From: Parageobacillus sp. KH3-4
Lineage (GTDB): Bacteria; Bacillota; Bacilli; Bacillales; Anoxybacillaceae
Assembly (NCBI RefSeq): GCF_022846435.1
Contig: NZ_AP025627.1
Span: forward strand, 778,001 to 842,000
Direction: 5' to 3'
DNA: 64,000 bases
Part shown: piece by piece, positions 9,632 to 19,010 of the stretch
Numbering within the stretch: the stretch's first letter is position 1
How the letters are laid out: each line of letters begins with the position of its first letter
Position numbers and translations under genes: made by a program
The notes under the pieces: model-generated
The model's database searches: none
Told to the model about the DNA's origin: nothing
What the model saw: the letters and a program-made list of their open reading frames with translations, nothing else

Positions 9632-10231
9632 ATGGCACTTACGATTGGGTTAACGGGCGGCATCGCGAGCGGAAAAAGCACGGTGACAAAGATGATTCGC
9701 GAGCTTGGCATCCCGGTCATTGACGCCGATCAAATTGCCCGCGATGTCGTGAAAATGGGAGAGGAAGCATACAAACAAATTATTCAGACGTTTGGACAAG
9801 ACATTTTGCAGGAAAACGGGGAAATTGACCGAACGAAACTGGGAGCGATTGTTTTTCACAACGAGCAGGAACGAAAAAAGCTGAACGCCATCATTCATCC
9901 TGTTGTCCGGCGGCGCATGCTTGCTGAAAAGGAGGCGTACGTTCAAAAGGGCGCCCAAACGGTTGTTTTAGACATTCCGCTTTTATTTGAAAGCGAGCTC
10001 ACTCACTTGGTGGATAAAATCATCGTTGTATACGTCGATGATGATGTTCAGCTGGAGCGTCTGATGAAACGAAACGGTTTTTCCAAAGAGGAGGCGCTTG
10101 CGAGAATTCGGGCGCAAATGCCGCTTCGTGAAAAAGTGAAAAAAGCAGATGCGGTCATTGATAATAACGGCACAATCGAAGAAACAAAACAACAGCTTTT
10201 GCAAATTTTCAAAAGATGGAACGCCCTATAA
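9632..10231 (+). CDS. coaE: Dephospho-CoA kinase
   Basis: Catalyses the last step of coenzyme A synthesis, phosphorylating the 3'-hydroxyl of dephospho-CoA with ATP. 199 residues. The P-loop [12 protein letters not shown] lies at about residues 6-17, and [12 protein letters not shown] and LDIPLLFE are substrate/lid segments of the family. ATG 9632 follows GGGAGAGG. It lies 21 bases downstream of mutM, and its stop codon lies within the following terminator hairpin. Confidence 0.95.
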   Translation: MALTIGLTGGIASGKSTVTKMIRELGIPVIDADQIARDVVKMGEEAYKQIIQTFGQDILQENGEIDRTKLGAIVFHNEQERKKLNAIIHPVVRRRMLAEKEAYVQKGAQTVVLDIPLLFESELTHLVDKIIVVYVDDDVQLERLMKRNGFSKEEALARIRAQMPLREKVKKADAVIDNNGTIEETKQQLLQIFKRWNAL

Positions 10232-10248
10232 AAAGGGCGCTTTTTTTT
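10221..10248 (+). terminator. Terminator at the end of coaE
   Basis: CGCCCT (10222-10227) pairs with AGGGCG (10234-10239), then eight T follow. The left arm contains the last coaE codons. Confidence 0.85.
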
Positions 10249-10286
10249 ATGATTTTGCTGAATTTTTTCTCCACATGCCGCAAAAA

Positions 10287-10331
10287 TATGATATACTATT
10301 TATGTAAAATATGGTTAATTAGTATAACATA
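10287..10331 (+). promoter_or_regulatory. Two CcpN-type operator sites upstream of gapB
   Basis: TATGATATACT (10287-10297) fits the recalled Bacillus CcpN consensus TRTGHYATAYW at every position. AGTATAACATA (10321-10331) fits its reverse complement equally well. TATACT inside the first site is a usable -10 box, so bound repressor would cover the promoter. This agrees with CcpN repression of gapB during glycolytic growth in B. subtilis. No ccpN gene is in this window. Confidence 0.65.
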
Positions 10332-10352
10332 TATGGTGAAAGGAGAACATAA

Positions 10353-11381
10353 ATGAGAGCAAAAGTGGCGATTAATGGGTTCGGACGAATCGGAAGAATG
10401 ATATTCCGCAAAGCAATTTACTCCCCATACCTAGATATTGTAGCGGTGAATGCGAGTTATCCATCCGAAACGTTAGCTCATTTAATAAAATATGATTCGA
10501 ATCATGGCAAATTTGACGGTGAAGTCGTCCCGGTGGAAGATGGTTTTCTTGTCAACGGCAAAAAAGTCAGGCTGCTTAGTTCGCGCGATCCGAAAGAGCT
10601 GCCGTGGAAAGAGCTTGATATTGACATTGTGATCGAAGCGACTGGAAAGTTTAATTCCCGGGAAAAAGCAAGCCTTCACCTAGAAGCGGGGGCCAAACGG
10701 GTGATTTTGACAGCGCCGGGGAAAAATGAAGATGTAACGATCGTTGTTGGCGTAAACGAACATATGCTTGACATTGATAGGCACTTTATTATTTCCAACG
10801 CCTCTTGTACAACAAACTGCCTTGCTCCTGTTGCGAAGGTGATTGATGAAGCGTTTGGAATCGAAAACGGTTTAATGACAACTGTTCATGCATATACGAA
10901 CGACCAAAAAAATATCGATAATCCGCATAAAGATTTGCGCCGCGCGCGTTCTTGCGCGCAATCGATCATTCCGACGACGACTGGAGCGGCAAAAGCGCTG
11001 GGGCTTGTTCTGCCGCATTTGAAAGGAAAATTGCACGGAATGGCGCTCCGTGTTCCGACTCCGAACGTGTCATTAGTCGATTTAGTCGTTGATGTAAAAA
11101 AGGATGTGACGGTAGAAGAAGTAAACGAAGCGTTTATTCGCGCAGCAAACGGTCCGTTGAAAGGAATTCTTGATTTTACGATGGAACCGCTTGTTTCGAT
11201 CGATTTTAACACAAATCCGCACTCGGCGGTTATCGACGGCTTATCGACGATGGTGATGGAAGGGCGGAAAATCAAAGTGTTGGCATGGTACGATAATGAA
11301 TGGGGCTATTCTTGTCGAGTCGTAGACTTGGCAAATATGGTGGCAAACAAGATGACGGAAAAGATCAGTGTGAACGCTTAA
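10353..11381 (+). CDS. gapB: Gluconeogenic glyceraldehyde-3-phosphate dehydrogenase GapB
   Basis: 342 residues. The Rossmann motif is NGFGRIGR; the catalytic Cys is in NASCTTNCLAP; the C-terminal catalytic-domain landmark is WYDNEWGYS. After the second beta strand the sequence reads AVNASYPSETLAHL. The Asp that fixes NAD specificity in glycolytic GapA is missing, consistent with NADP preference and the gluconeogenic role of GapB. The position between coaE and speD also matches gapB. ATG 10353 lies behind AAAGGAGA. A terminator follows, so it is monocistronic, with CcpN-type sites upstream. Confidence 0.94.
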   Translation: MRAKVAINGFGRIGRMIFRKAIYSPYLDIVAVNASYPSETLAHLIKYDSNHGKFDGEVVPVEDGFLVNGKKVRLLSSRDPKELPWKELDIDIVIEATGKFNSREKASLHLEAGAKRVILTAPGKNEDVTIVVGVNEHMLDIDRHFIISNASCTTNCLAPVAKVIDEAFGIENGLMTTVHAYTNDQKNIDNPHKDLRRARSCAQSIIPTTTGAAKALGLVLPHLKGKLHGMALRVPTPNVSLVDLVVDVKKDVTVEEVNEAFIRAANGPLKGILDFTMEPLVSIDFNTNPHSAVIDGLSTMVMEGRKIKVLAWYDNEWGYSCRVVDLANMVANKMTEKISVNA

Positions 11382-11383
11382 GC

Positions 11384-11422
11384 AAAAAAAGTGCTGGCAG
11401 GGGCGGCCAGCACTTTTTTTTG
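11384..11422 (+). terminator. Terminator after gapB
   Basis: AAAAAAAGTGCTGGC pairs with GCCAGCACTTTTTTT; symmetric A and T runs make it potentially active on both strands. Confidence 0.92.
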
Positions 11423-11495
11423 CGAAAAAGGCGATCGCCATTTTTGGAGATTGTACGTGGAAAACAATATGCGTTAAAAAAATTTAAAAAGCATG

Positions 11496-11524
11496 TTGCA
11501 AAAAAAACGCAAACAAAGTATACT
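11496..11524 (+). promoter_or_regulatory. Sigma-A promoter of speD
   Basis: TTGCAA (11496-11501), a 17-base spacer and TATACT (11519-11524). Transcription would begin near 11531 and leave a leader of about 150 bases before speD. Confidence 0.8.
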
Positions 11525-11559
11525 ATGTCTCGTGAACTTCTTAAAGGCAACGGTAATGT

Positions 11560-11675
11560 GACTACTTAAAGGGTTAGGACCTCTTAGGACTAACTTTCCC
11601 CCGTGGTAGTTATACATGCCATTATTGCAAAAGAGTTTCATGTTTATTGTTTAAGAAAATTTGTTAAAAGGGGGA
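11560..11675 (+). ncRNA. Structured speD leader RNA with possible SD-sequestering strand
   Basis: GACTAC (11560-11565) pairs with GTAGTT (11606-11611) and encloses a hairpin: GTTAG 11573-11577 with CTAAC 11590-11594, and CCT 11580-11582 with AGG 11586-11588. The unpaired TCCCCC at 11597-11602 is exactly complementary to GGGGGA at 11670-11675, the speD ribosome-binding site. The layout suggests translation control with a sequestering strand. I do not recognise a named riboswitch class, so the ligand is unknown. Confidence 0.5.
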
Positions 11676-11681
11676 TTTTAA

Positions 11682-12056
11682 ATGGACACAATGGGTCGTC
11701 ACGTTATCTCGGAGTTGTGGGGATGCGATTTTGATAAGCTGAACGATATCGAATTTATTGAGAAGACGTTTGTTGATGCTGCATTGAAATCTGGAGCGGA
11801 AATTCGCGAAGTAGCATTCCACAAGTTTGCGCCGCAAGGAGTTAGCGGAGTTGTCATTATCTCGGAATCGCACTTGACGATTCATACGTTTCCAGAACAC
11901 GGCTATGCAAGCATCGATGTTTACACATGCGGACATTTAGATCCGACAATCGCGGCGGATTATATCGCCGATAAACTTGGAGCACAAACACGCGAAACGA
12001 TTGAACTTCCTCGTGGCATGCGTCCGATTGAAGTGAAAAAAGCGCAAGCATTATAA
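11682..12056 (+). CDS. speD: S-adenosylmethionine decarboxylase proenzyme
   Basis: Makes decarboxylated SAM, the aminopropyl donor for spermidine. 124 residues, the short bacterial class. The proenzyme cleaves itself between Glu62 and Ser63 in [10 protein letters not shown], and Ser63 becomes the pyruvoyl cofactor; His68 and Cys83 (YTCGH) are the other catalytic residues of the family. ATG 11682 follows a strong GGGGG site at 11670-11674. It has its own promoter and terminator, with a structured leader between promoter and gene. Order gapB-speD is conserved in Bacillus. Confidence 0.96.
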   Translation: MDTMGRHVISELWGCDFDKLNDIEFIEKTFVDAALKSGAEIREVAFHKFAPQGVSGVVIISESHLTIHTFPEHGYASIDVYTCGHLDPTIAADYIADKLGAQTRETIELPRGMRPIEVKKAQAL

Positions 12057-12073
12057 TCATAACGAATGAAAGC

Positions 12074-12107
12074 AAAAGAGGTGCTAAATGGCGCACCTCT
12101 TTTTTTA
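12074..12107 (+). terminator. Terminator after speD
   Basis: AGAGGTGC pairs with GCACCTCT across a short loop, followed by a run of T. Confidence 0.9.
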
Positions 12108-12200
12108 CTTGTTCCATATTTGTTTAGTATACATCTATGGAAAAAATGATGATATGATAATTGATATAAATAAAAACATAGTGGACAAGGGGAAGTAATA

Positions 12201-12599
12201 ATGAGCGTTTGGAAAAAGTGGAAATATGCGCTGACCAATCATTGTGAAACGAGAGAAAATCATGAGGACGAAGCGCTGCGGAGTCATTACTATAAAGCGA
12301 CAAACGCTATGGTGATCAAGGCGGTAAAAGAATTGTTCACTTCTTCGCCAGACTATGAATTATTATCTATTTCAGAAGAAAGAGGAGAGTTCAGCGCGAC
12401 GACCCGCCGGGGGAGAAAAGTGTTTATTGTCGCTACCGTTATCTCTGTTCGTCCATTGGAAACCGCGGTAGATTTTTCTGTGACGACAGAAACAACGTTT
12501 TTGCCATTTGACTTTGGGAAGAGCCGAAATATCATCATCGATTTGTATCGCAAATTAGATCAACACCTTCCGTATATTGGATCTGGAATAAACGCATAA
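12201..12599 (+). CDS. Conserved hypothetical cytosolic protein, 132 aa
   Basis: No recognised domain. The product is soluble and mixed alpha/beta by composition, with a charged N-terminus ([28 protein letters not shown] cannot be tied to a known motif, here described only as Lys/His/Glu rich over residues 2-29) and a beta-rich middle containing [11 protein letters not shown] and [20 protein letters not shown]. No signal peptide or membrane helix. ATG 12201 follows AAGGGGAAG. It ends immediately before the nrdR leader, between speD and nrdR, where Bacillus genomes often carry a small uncharacterised gene. Reality as a gene is likely from its site and codon pattern; function unknown. Confidence 0.75.
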   Translation: MSVWKKWKYALTNHCETRENHEDEALRSHYYKATNAMVIKAVKELFTSSPDYELLSISEERGEFSATTRRGRKVFIVATVISVRPLETAVDFSVTTETTFLPFDFGKSRNIIIDLYRKLDQHLPYIGSGINA

Positions 12600-12667
12600 T
12601 GAAACAACTTGCCCGCTATCATTTGTTTCGTTATCATAAAGGTAAGAATAAAAACGGAGTTGGTTAT

Positions 12668-13129
12668 ATGAGATGCCCATCATGCCAGCATCACGGTACA
12701 AGGGTCCTTGATTCGCGCCCGGTGGATGAAGGACGTTCCATTCGCCGCAGACGGGAATGCGAACAATGCCACTATCGCTTTACAACGTTTGAAAAAGTTG
12801 AAGAAATGCCGCTGATTGTTGTGAAAAAACAAGGAACGCGCGAAGAATTTAGCCGCGATAAAATTTTACGCGGTTTAATTAAAGCGTGCGAGAAACGTCC
12901 GGTTGCTCTAGAAGAACTTGAAAAAATTACGCAAGATATTGAAAGGGAACTGCGCAATCAAGGAGCGGCGGAAGTGAAAAGCGAAACGATCGGCGAAATG
13001 GTGATGGAGCGTTTGTCGAAAGTGGATGAGGTTGCCTATGTCCGTTTTGCTTCTGTATATCGCCAATTTAAAGATTTAAACGTCTTCATTGAAGAATTAA
13101 AAGAGTTAATTAAAAAAGAACAGCGCTAA
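12668..13129 (+). CDS. nrdR: Transcriptional repressor NrdR
   Basis: 153 residues. The N-terminal zinc ribbon uses Cys3, Cys6, Cys31 and Cys34. It is followed by the Arg-rich DNA-contact stretch and an ATP-cone domain (about 50-140), starting [18 protein letters not shown]. NrdR senses dATP/ATP through the ATP cone and represses ribonucleotide reductase genes. ATG 12668 gives the invariant MRCPSC start behind CGGAG; the open frame extends upstream to 12599 but adds no family sequence. NrdR lies before dnaB as in B. subtilis (ytcG). Confidence 0.95.
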   Translation: MRCPSCQHHGTRVLDSRPVDEGRSIRRRRECEQCHYRFTTFEKVEEMPLIVVKKQGTREEFSRDKILRGLIKACEKRPVALEELEKITQDIERELRNQGAAEVKSETIGEMVMERLSKVDEVAYVRFASVYRQFKDLNVFIEELKELIKKEQR

Positions 13130-13168
13130 AAAGGGCTTTTGGCAAAATGGATAACAAGCCCTTTTTTT
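13129..13168 (+). terminator. Terminator after nrdR
   Basis: AAGGGCTT near 13131-13138 pairs with AAGCCC and a T-run at about 13156-13168; the loop is long (about 17 bases). Confidence 0.7.
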
Positions 13169-13202
13169 CATCGGCAAAACTTAGTGCGGAAGGTCGAGAA
13201 TT

Positions 13203-14597
13203 ATGGAACATCATTGGAAAGAGTTAATCCCTGTTGACCGCTATACGGTACGGAGCAATGGAGTGCTTCATGACTTTGACCGAAAAGTGCTCACACTGCT
13301 TTATCAACCGTTAATAGGGTATCGGGCCTTAAGCCTTTATATGACGTTATGGAGCGAATTGGAACTGCTTTCTGAAAAGGAAACGACCCATCATAGTCTG
13401 ATGGTGCTGATGCAATGCAATTTAAAAGAAATTTACGAAGAACGTTTGAAACTGGAAGGCATCGGGCTATTAAAGACGTATGTAAATAGAGAAGAACCGA
13501 AACTATTTATTTATGAATTGCAGCCGCCGCTCACACCGGAACAATTTTTTACGGACGGAATGCTTAACGTTTTCCTCTATAACCGTATCGGCAAGCATAA
13601 GTTTCAGGAACTGAAACAATTTTTTTCCACCCCGTCTATTGACCGAGCAAAATTTGTTCCCGTTACTCGCGCGTTTCACGACGTATTTGCGTCTGTGCAT
13701 GTCGAGCAAATGGTTGCGAAGATGAATGAAGAAACACAAGAAGATTTACGGCTTGTTGATGGGTATGAGTATATCGGCAGAAAAGAGAATACGTATGACC
13801 TTAGCGATGATGTATTTGACTTTGAACTGTTTTTTGCCGGTTTATCGAAATATATGGTACCAAAGCGGGCGATTACGCCAAAAGTAAAAGAAGCGATAAA
13901 AAAATTAGCGTTTTTATACGGCATCGGACCGCTTGATATGCAAAAAATTGTCATGAGCGTGATTGATCCGTCTGACCATATTGATATCGATGCATTGCGA
14001 AAAGCCGTCCATGAGTGGTATGAGTTTGAACGCGGCGACTCTCCTCCTAGCTTAAGTTCGCGCGTGCAGCCGCTTCCATATCGTACGATGACGAATGTCG
14101 AGCCGAAAACGAAAGAGGAACTACTGATGAAACAGCTGGAAACGATCTCCCCGCGCCAATTGTTAATCGAAATATCCGGGGGGGCCGAACCGTCGATGAG
14201 CGATTTGCGTCTAATTGAAGATATTATGTTCCAGCAACAATTGCTTCCTGGTGTGGTGAACGTGTTAATTTATTATGTCATGTTGCGCACCGATATGAAG
14301 TTGACCAAGTCGTATGTCGAAAAGATCGCCAGCCATTGGTCGCGGAAAAATGTGAAAACAGTCAAGGAAGCGATGGAGCTGGCAAAACAAGAAGCAAAAA
14401 CATATCAAAGCTGGGCAAAGGAAAAGGAAAAGGGCAAAAGAACAGGCAGAAAAGCGGTGCGAAAAGAATTATTGCCAGAATGGCTCAATATGGATTATAG
14501 TCAAAACGATGATCAAGATAAGGATGAAAACGTGAATATTGAGGCAAAACGGCGGGAGCTAGAAGAACGATTAAAAAAATATCGCGACGAACAATAG
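13203..14597 (+). CDS. dnaB: Replication initiation / membrane attachment protein DnaB (Bacillus type)
   Basis: 464 residues. This is the Firmicute primosome protein that works with DnaD and DnaI to load the replicative helicase (DnaC in Bacillus naming); it is not the E. coli DnaB helicase and has no Walker motif. The N-terminal winged-helix-like region is about 1-130 (RYTVRSNGVLHDFDRKVLTL). A DDBH2-type helical domain lies near 310-410 with LPGVVNVLIYYVMLR and the YxxxIAxxW-like segment YVEKIASHWSRKNV. A charged Lys/Glu tail follows. It is directly followed by dnaI, 9 bases to its start, so the two are co-transcribed. Confidence 0.93.
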   Translation: MEHHWKELIPVDRYTVRSNGVLHDFDRKVLTLLYQPLIGYRALSLYMTLWSELELLSEKETTHHSLMVLMQCNLKEIYEERLKLEGIGLLKTYVNREEPKLFIYELQPPLTPEQFFTDGMLNVFLYNRIGKHKFQELKQFFSTPSIDRAKFVPVTRAFHDVFASVHVEQMVAKMNEETQEDLRLVDGYEYIGRKENTYDLSDDVFDFELFFAGLSKYMVPKRAITPKVKEAIKKLAFLYGIGPLDMQKIVMSVIDPSDHIDIDALRKAVHEWYEFERGDSPPSLSSRVQPLPYRTMTNVEPKTKEELLMKQLETISPRQLLIEISGGAEPSMSDLRLIEDIMFQQQLLPGVVNVLIYYVMLRTDMKLTKSYVEKIASHWSRKNVKTVKEAMELAKQEAKTYQSWAKEKEKGKRTGRKAVRKELLPEWLNMDYSQNDDQDKDENVNIEAKRRELEERLKKYRDEQ

Positions 14598-14606
14598 GAT
14601 GTGAAA

Positions 14607-15545
14607 ATGATGGAACGAATCGATCAACTGTTAAATCGACTGCTTGGCAAGAAAGGCTTTCAGCAGCACTATGAGCAAATGAAGCGGCGAATTCTTTCAC
14701 ACCCAGAAATACAAGCGTTTTTGCGCGAACATGAACAGGAAATCACAAAGGAAATGGTGGACCGCAGTTTAATGAAGCTGCATGAGTTTATGGAGCAAAG
14801 CAAAAACTGCGGCCAGTGCCCAAGTTTGGACCAATGCAAAAATTTTTTAAAAGGATACCACCCTCGCCTTGTGATCAAAGGAACAGCCATTGATGTGGAG
14901 TATGAACGCTGCCCGGCAAAAGTAAAATATGATGAGCGAAAGCGGCAGGAGTCATTGATTCAAAGTTTGTTTGTTCCCCGCGAGATTTTGCAAGCGTCGC
15001 TTTCGGATATTGATCTTGCTGATGAGGGGCGAATGAAGGCGATTGAACTTGCCGATCGCTTTGTGTCGGAGTATGAGCCGGGAAAGAAAATGAAAGGACT
15101 TTATTTATACGGGTCGTTTGGCGTTGGAAAAACGTATATTCTTGGCGCGATCGCCAACGCCCTTGCGAAAAAAAACGTGCCGTCTCTTATTGTGTATGTG
15201 CCGGAGTTTTTCCGTGAGCTAAAAAGTTCGCTGCAAGACCAAACGATTAACGAAAAACTCGATTATGTCAAAAAAGTGCCGATTTTGATGCTTGATGATA
15301 TCGGCGCAGAATCCATGTCGAGCTGGGTGCGCGACGATTTATTAGGTCCTATTTTGCAATACCGGATGTTCGAAAACTTGCCGACATTTTTTACATCGAA
15401 CTTTGATTTGCAGCAACTAGCGCACCATTTGACATATTCGCAGCGCGGGGAAGAAGAACAAGTGAAAGCGGCGCGCATTATGGAGCGGATCCGCTATTTG
15501 GCGCAGCCGGTCGAAGTGAAAGGAAAAAACCGCCGGCTTGAATAG
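14607..15545 (+). CDS. dnaI: Helicase loader DnaI
   Basis: AAA+ ATPase that loads the replicative helicase at the primosome; 312 residues. The N-terminal helicase-binding domain (about 1-130) carries a Cys-rich zinc site (CGQCPSLDQCKNF and the following His). The AAA+ domain has Walker A YGSFGVGKT, Walker B ILMLDDIGAES, sensor-1 FFTSNFD and an Arg-finger region near AARIMERIRYL. Start is ATG 14607 or 14610: AGGA at 14596-14599 gives 7-base spacing to 14607, whereas GTG 14601 is too near. Forms an operon with dnaB and ends in a terminator. Confidence 0.94.
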   Translation: MMERIDQLLNRLLGKKGFQQHYEQMKRRILSHPEIQAFLREHEQEITKEMVDRSLMKLHEFMEQSKNCGQCPSLDQCKNFLKGYHPRLVIKGTAIDVEYERCPAKVKYDERKRQESLIQSLFVPREILQASLSDIDLADEGRMKAIELADRFVSEYEPGKKMKGLYLYGSFGVGKTYILGAIANALAKKNVPSLIVYVPEFFRELKSSLQDQTINEKLDYVKKVPILMLDDIGAESMSSWVRDDLLGPILQYRMFENLPTFFTSNFDLQQLAHHLTYSQRGEEEQVKAARIMERIRYLAQPVEVKGKNRRLE

Positions 15546-15577
15546 GATGTTTCCAAAAGCGGAAATATCCTTTTATT
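15544..15577 (+). terminator. Terminator after dnaI
   Basis: AGGATGTTTCC and GGAAATATCCT form an 11-bp stem with one G-T pair, followed by TTTATTTTTT. Confidence 0.8.
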
Positions 15578-15649
15578 TTTTATTCTAAACAATCGTTTGC
15601 CCCCATATATATAGAAACAAGCATTCACTCGTAAGGGGGGAAACGACGT

Positions 15650-16522
15650 TTGATTGAAATTTATTTTGAACAGGCACATGACGCTGAGAAGTTGTTTTGT
15701 TTACTGAATAAAAGGCAGAAAAAAACGACTCATCCGCGCTTTCGAACAACATACAATGGAGATTCCCTCGTCACGATTTACATATATGGCGACACCGATG
15801 AAGCGATCTCATGCGATTTGATACCGGCAATGACAACATTGATTCTTCATTTTATCGAAGACCGGCTATTGTTATCGATTATTTCTAATACGTTTTATTT
15901 TCAAGATAAAGAAGAGCAGCAGCAAATTTTACAGCTTGCCCATTCGTTTCTGGATGGAGAGAGGTATGATTACCGAACGGGAAAACAACCTTCCGTTTCA
16001 CGCAAAACATTGATTGCAAACGCGCTAAGTCAGTTTTTAAGAGACGGTCTCTCTTTTTCCTTTTCGTCCTTTGTCACCTTTCGCCTTAAATCGTATATGG
16101 AGCAGCTTCAACACTACGTCGAACTGGCGATTGACGAATATAAACTAGAGCAGGAATATCAAAATTTTGTACAAATGTTGCGCGATTTCGTAGCAGCAAA
16201 GCGGCCGAAATTGCCTGTCATCCATTTAGTCCATAAGTCGCCATCTTTTCTTTTTTTTGATGAAAAGTTACGGGAAATTACAGCGAGTGAATTAAAACAA
16301 TTCATTGACCGCAATTTGATCGTCAGCCAACCTATGTATATTGATTCTTCTTTATTAGCGCCGCTCGTGTCTATCGCTCCCAGCATGATTTATTTATATA
16401 CCGATCATGAGGAGGACGGCATGGTTCAAACGATTCAAAACGTATTTCAAGAACGAATCCGGCTCTATAGACAAAGCGCTTTTGCAAAATATCGAGCCAT
16501 TGATGCAAAGCAGGAGAGATGA
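15650..16522 (+). CDS. ytxC: Putative sporulation protein YtxC
   Basis: 290-residue soluble protein recognised by sequence character and by its place between dnaI and thrS, where B. subtilis has ytxC. No enzymatic motif is visible. It has a beta-rich N-terminus (about 1-70), a long helical centre and an aromatic-rich end (SMIYLYTDHEED). Start is TTG 15650 behind AAGGGGGG. No sporulation promoter can be read with confidence. The -35 and -10 of the thrS promoter lie just after its stop. The sporulation role is by family name only. Confidence 0.8.
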   Translation: MIEIYFEQAHDAEKLFCLLNKRQKKTTHPRFRTTYNGDSLVTIYIYGDTDEAISCDLIPAMTTLILHFIEDRLLLSIISNTFYFQDKEEQQQILQLAHSFLDGERYDYRTGKQPSVSRKTLIANALSQFLRDGLSFSFSSFVTFRLKSYMEQLQHYVELAIDEYKLEQEYQNFVQMLRDFVAAKRPKLPVIHLVHKSPSFLFFDEKLREITASELKQFIDRNLIVSQPMYIDSSLLAPLVSIAPSMIYLYTDHEEDGMVQTIQNVFQERIRLYRQSAFAKYRAIDAKQER

Positions 16523-16524
16523 TC

Positions 16525-16553
16525 TTGATTTTTTCATGCACTCATTCTATAAT
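16525..16553 (+). promoter_or_regulatory. Sigma-A promoter of the thrS leader
   Basis: TTGATT (16525-16530), 17-base spacer, TATAAT (16548-16553). It places the start of transcription just before the T-box stem I. Confidence 0.8.
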
Positions 16554-16582
16554 AGCGTACATAGAGAATACATAAAAGTGAT

Positions 16583-16837
16583 GATGAGGACAAGGGTGTA
16601 TTTTTACGGTTTCCAGAGAGGGAAGGCATCGGCTGCAACCTTCCTAACACGAGAAATACACTTACCACCTCGGAGCTGCGGCAGTGAACGACGCATGTCC
16701 AGTAATTGCCGACGGTACGGCCGTTATTCGATTCGAGCCATCGCTGGGGAGAAGTGTGCCTTTTTACCGGCGATGGGAAGAAGGGTGGAACCGCGAAGCA
16801 AACTCGTCCCTTTGTTGAGGGAGGAGTTTTTTTATTT
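16583..16837 (+). ncRNA. Threonine T-box leader of thrS
   Basis: The T-box element AAGGGTGGAACCGCG is at 16781-16795. The competing terminator lies at 16801-16834 (ACTCGTCCC with GGGAGGAGT and a T-run). Stem I begins near 16585, with GTGTATTT pairing to AAATACAC at 16655-16662. The likely specifier codon is ACC (Thr) at 16664-16666, aligned with TTC in the second T-box of this window. Uncharged tRNA-Thr would pair and favour antitermination, turning on thrS. The exact 5' limit is approximate. Confidence 0.92.
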
Positions 16838-16865
16838 TTCAACATAAAAAAAGGAGGAAAAGAGT

Positions 16866-18800
16866 ATGGCGGAAATGATTCGCATTACATTTCCTGACGG
16901 AGCGGTAAAGGAGTTTCCAAAAGGGACAACGACGGAACAAATCGCTGCATCGATTAGCCCGGGTTTAAAGAAAAAAGCGATTGCTGGAAAACTGAACGAT
17001 CGTTTGATCGATTTGCGCACCCCAATTCAGGAAGATGGGGCGATTTCGATCATTACGCAAGATATGCCGGAAGCGCTTGACATTTTGCGCCATAGCACGG
17101 CCCATTTAATGGCACAGGCGATTAAGCGCCTTTATAAAAACGTCAAACTCGGCGTCGGTCCGGTCATTGAAAACGGCTTCTATTACGATATCGATATGGA
17201 AGAATCGCTAACTCCGGAAGACTTGCCGAAAATTGAACAAGAAATGCGGAAAATTGTGAAAGAAAACTTGGAAATCGTCCGGAAAGAAGTAAGCCGCGAG
17301 GAAGCGATCCGTCTTTATGAGGAAATCGGCGACAATTTAAAACTCGAATTAATTAACGATATCCCGGAAGGAGAAACGATCTCCATTTACGAACAAGGCG
17401 AATTTTTTGATCTTTGCCGCGGTGTCCATGTTCCGTCGACAGGGAAAATTAAAGAATTTAAGCTGCTGAACATCTCAGGAGCATACTGGCGCGGCGACAG
17501 CAAAAATAAAATGCTGCAGCGCATTTATGGAACGGCGTTCTTTAAAAAAGAAGATTTGGATGAATACCTGCGTTTATTGCAGGAAGCGAAAGAGCGCGAC
17601 CATCGCAAATTAGGAAAAGAGCTTGAATTGTTTATGACTTCGCAAAAAATCGGACAAGGCCTGCCGCTCTGGCTGCCGAAAGGGGCGACGATTCGCCGCA
17701 TTATCGAGCGCTATATTGTCGATAAGGAAATTGAGCTCGGCTATCAGCACGTCTATACGCCGGTGCTCGGCAGCGTCGAGTTGTATAAAACTTCTGGACA
17801 CTGGGATCATTACAAAGATAACATGTTCCCGCCGATGGAAATGGATAATGAGCAGCTTGTGCTACGCCCAATGAACTGTCCGCATCATATGATGATTTAT
17901 AAAAATAAAATTCATAGCTACCGCGAGCTGCCGATCCGCATCGCAGAGCTCGGCACGATGCATCGCTACGAAATGTCCGGAGCGCTTTCCGGCTTGCAGC
18001 GCGTCCGGGGCATGACGCTGAATGATGCCCATATCTTTGTTCGTCCGGACCAGATTAAAGACGAATTTAAGCGCGTTGTGAACTTAATTTTGGAAGTATA
18101 CAAAGATTTTGGCTTAAATGACTATTCGTTCCGCCTTTCTTACCGCGATCCGCACGATAAAGAAAAATATTACGATGATGATGAAATGTGGGAAAAAGCA
18201 CAAAGCATGCTGCGTGAAGCGATGGATGAATTGGGGTTAGAATATTACGAAGCGGAAGGAGAAGCGGCGTTTTACGGTCCGAAATTGGACGTACAAGTGC
18301 GCACAGCGCTTGGAAAAGACGAAACATTGTCAACGGTGCAACTTGACTTTTTAATGCCGGAACGCTTCGATTTAACATACATCGGCGAAGACGGCAAACC
18401 GCATCGCCCGGTTGTCATCCATCGCGGCGTCGTTTCGACGATGGAACGGTTCGTCGCCTTCTTAATTGAAGAATATAAAGGAGCATTTCCGACTTGGCTC
18501 GCGCCTGTGCAAGTGAAAGTCATTCCGGTATCGCCGGAGGCGCATCTCGACTATGCATACGAAGTAAAAGAAGCGCTGCAAGCGAAAGGATTCCGCGTTG
18601 AAGTCGATGAACGCGACGAAAAAATTAGTTATAAAATTCGCGAAGCACAAATCCAAAAAATTCCTTACATGCTTGTCGTCGGTGACAGGGAAATGGCAGA
18701 AGGCGCCGTCAACGTCCGCAAATACGGCGAACAAAAAAGCGAAACAGTGGCGCTTGATGGCTTTATTGCTTCCTTACAGGAAGAAGTGCGGCGAAAATAG
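16866..18800 (+). CDS. thrS: Threonyl-tRNA synthetase
   Basis: Class II synthetase, 644 residues, full length. Domains: TGS (1-63), the tRNA second-additional/editing domain (about 65-225), catalytic core (about 240-535) and HGTP anticodon-binding domain (about 540-640). The editing domain shows [11 protein letters not shown]. The core has the zinc-site Cys in NCPHHMMIY and motif 2-like [19 protein letters not shown]; motif 3-like [11 protein letters not shown] precedes the C-terminal domain. ATG 16866 follows AAGGAGGAAAAG. Controlled by the T-box upstream and ended by a strong terminator. Confidence 0.97.
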   Translation: MAEMIRITFPDGAVKEFPKGTTTEQIAASISPGLKKKAIAGKLNDRLIDLRTPIQEDGAISIITQDMPEALDILRHSTAHLMAQAIKRLYKNVKLGVGPVIENGFYYDIDMEESLTPEDLPKIEQEMRKIVKENLEIVRKEVSREEAIRLYEEIGDNLKLELINDIPEGETISIYEQGEFFDLCRGVHVPSTGKIKEFKLLNISGAYWRGDSKNKMLQRIYGTAFFKKEDLDEYLRLLQEAKERDHRKLGKELELFMTSQKIGQGLPLWLPKGATIRRIIERYIVDKEIELGYQHVYTPVLGSVELYKTSGHWDHYKDNMFPPMEMDNEQLVLRPMNCPHHMMIYKNKIHSYRELPIRIAELGTMHRYEMSGALSGLQRVRGMTLNDAHIFVRPDQIKDEFKRVVNLILEVYKDFGLNDYSFRLSYRDPHDKEKYYDDDEMWEKAQSMLREAMDELGLEYYEAEGEAAFYGPKLDVQVRTALGKDETLSTVQLDFLMPERFDLTYIGEDGKPHRPVVIHRGVVSTMERFVAFLIEEYKGAFPTWLAPVQVKVIPVSPEAHLDYAYEVKEALQAKGFRVEVDERDEKISYKIREAQIQKIPYMLVVGDREMAEGAVNVRKYGEQKSETVALDGFIASLQEEVRRK

Positions 18801-18810
18801 TCAAAAACAC

Positions 18811-18839
18811 ACCCGTGAAGTTTTGCTTCACGGGTTTTT
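18811..18839 (+). terminator. Terminator after thrS
   Basis: ACCCGTGAAG pairs with CTTCACGGGT, then TTTT. It marks the end of the conserved block; the AT-rich accessory insert begins after it. Confidence 0.92.
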
Positions 18840-19010
18840 CAATGCATTCAGCGCTCCTTTCCCATATCCCCCTAGATTTTTTTATGTTATGTATAGTTCT
18901 TTACGCTGGACATGTAATACTGCATAAGGATCTTCTTATAATTAGGAGTTGTTTGCTAAAATCAACTATTTTGAGTTCTCTGCTTGACAATTGATAAAGT
19001 CAATTAATTG

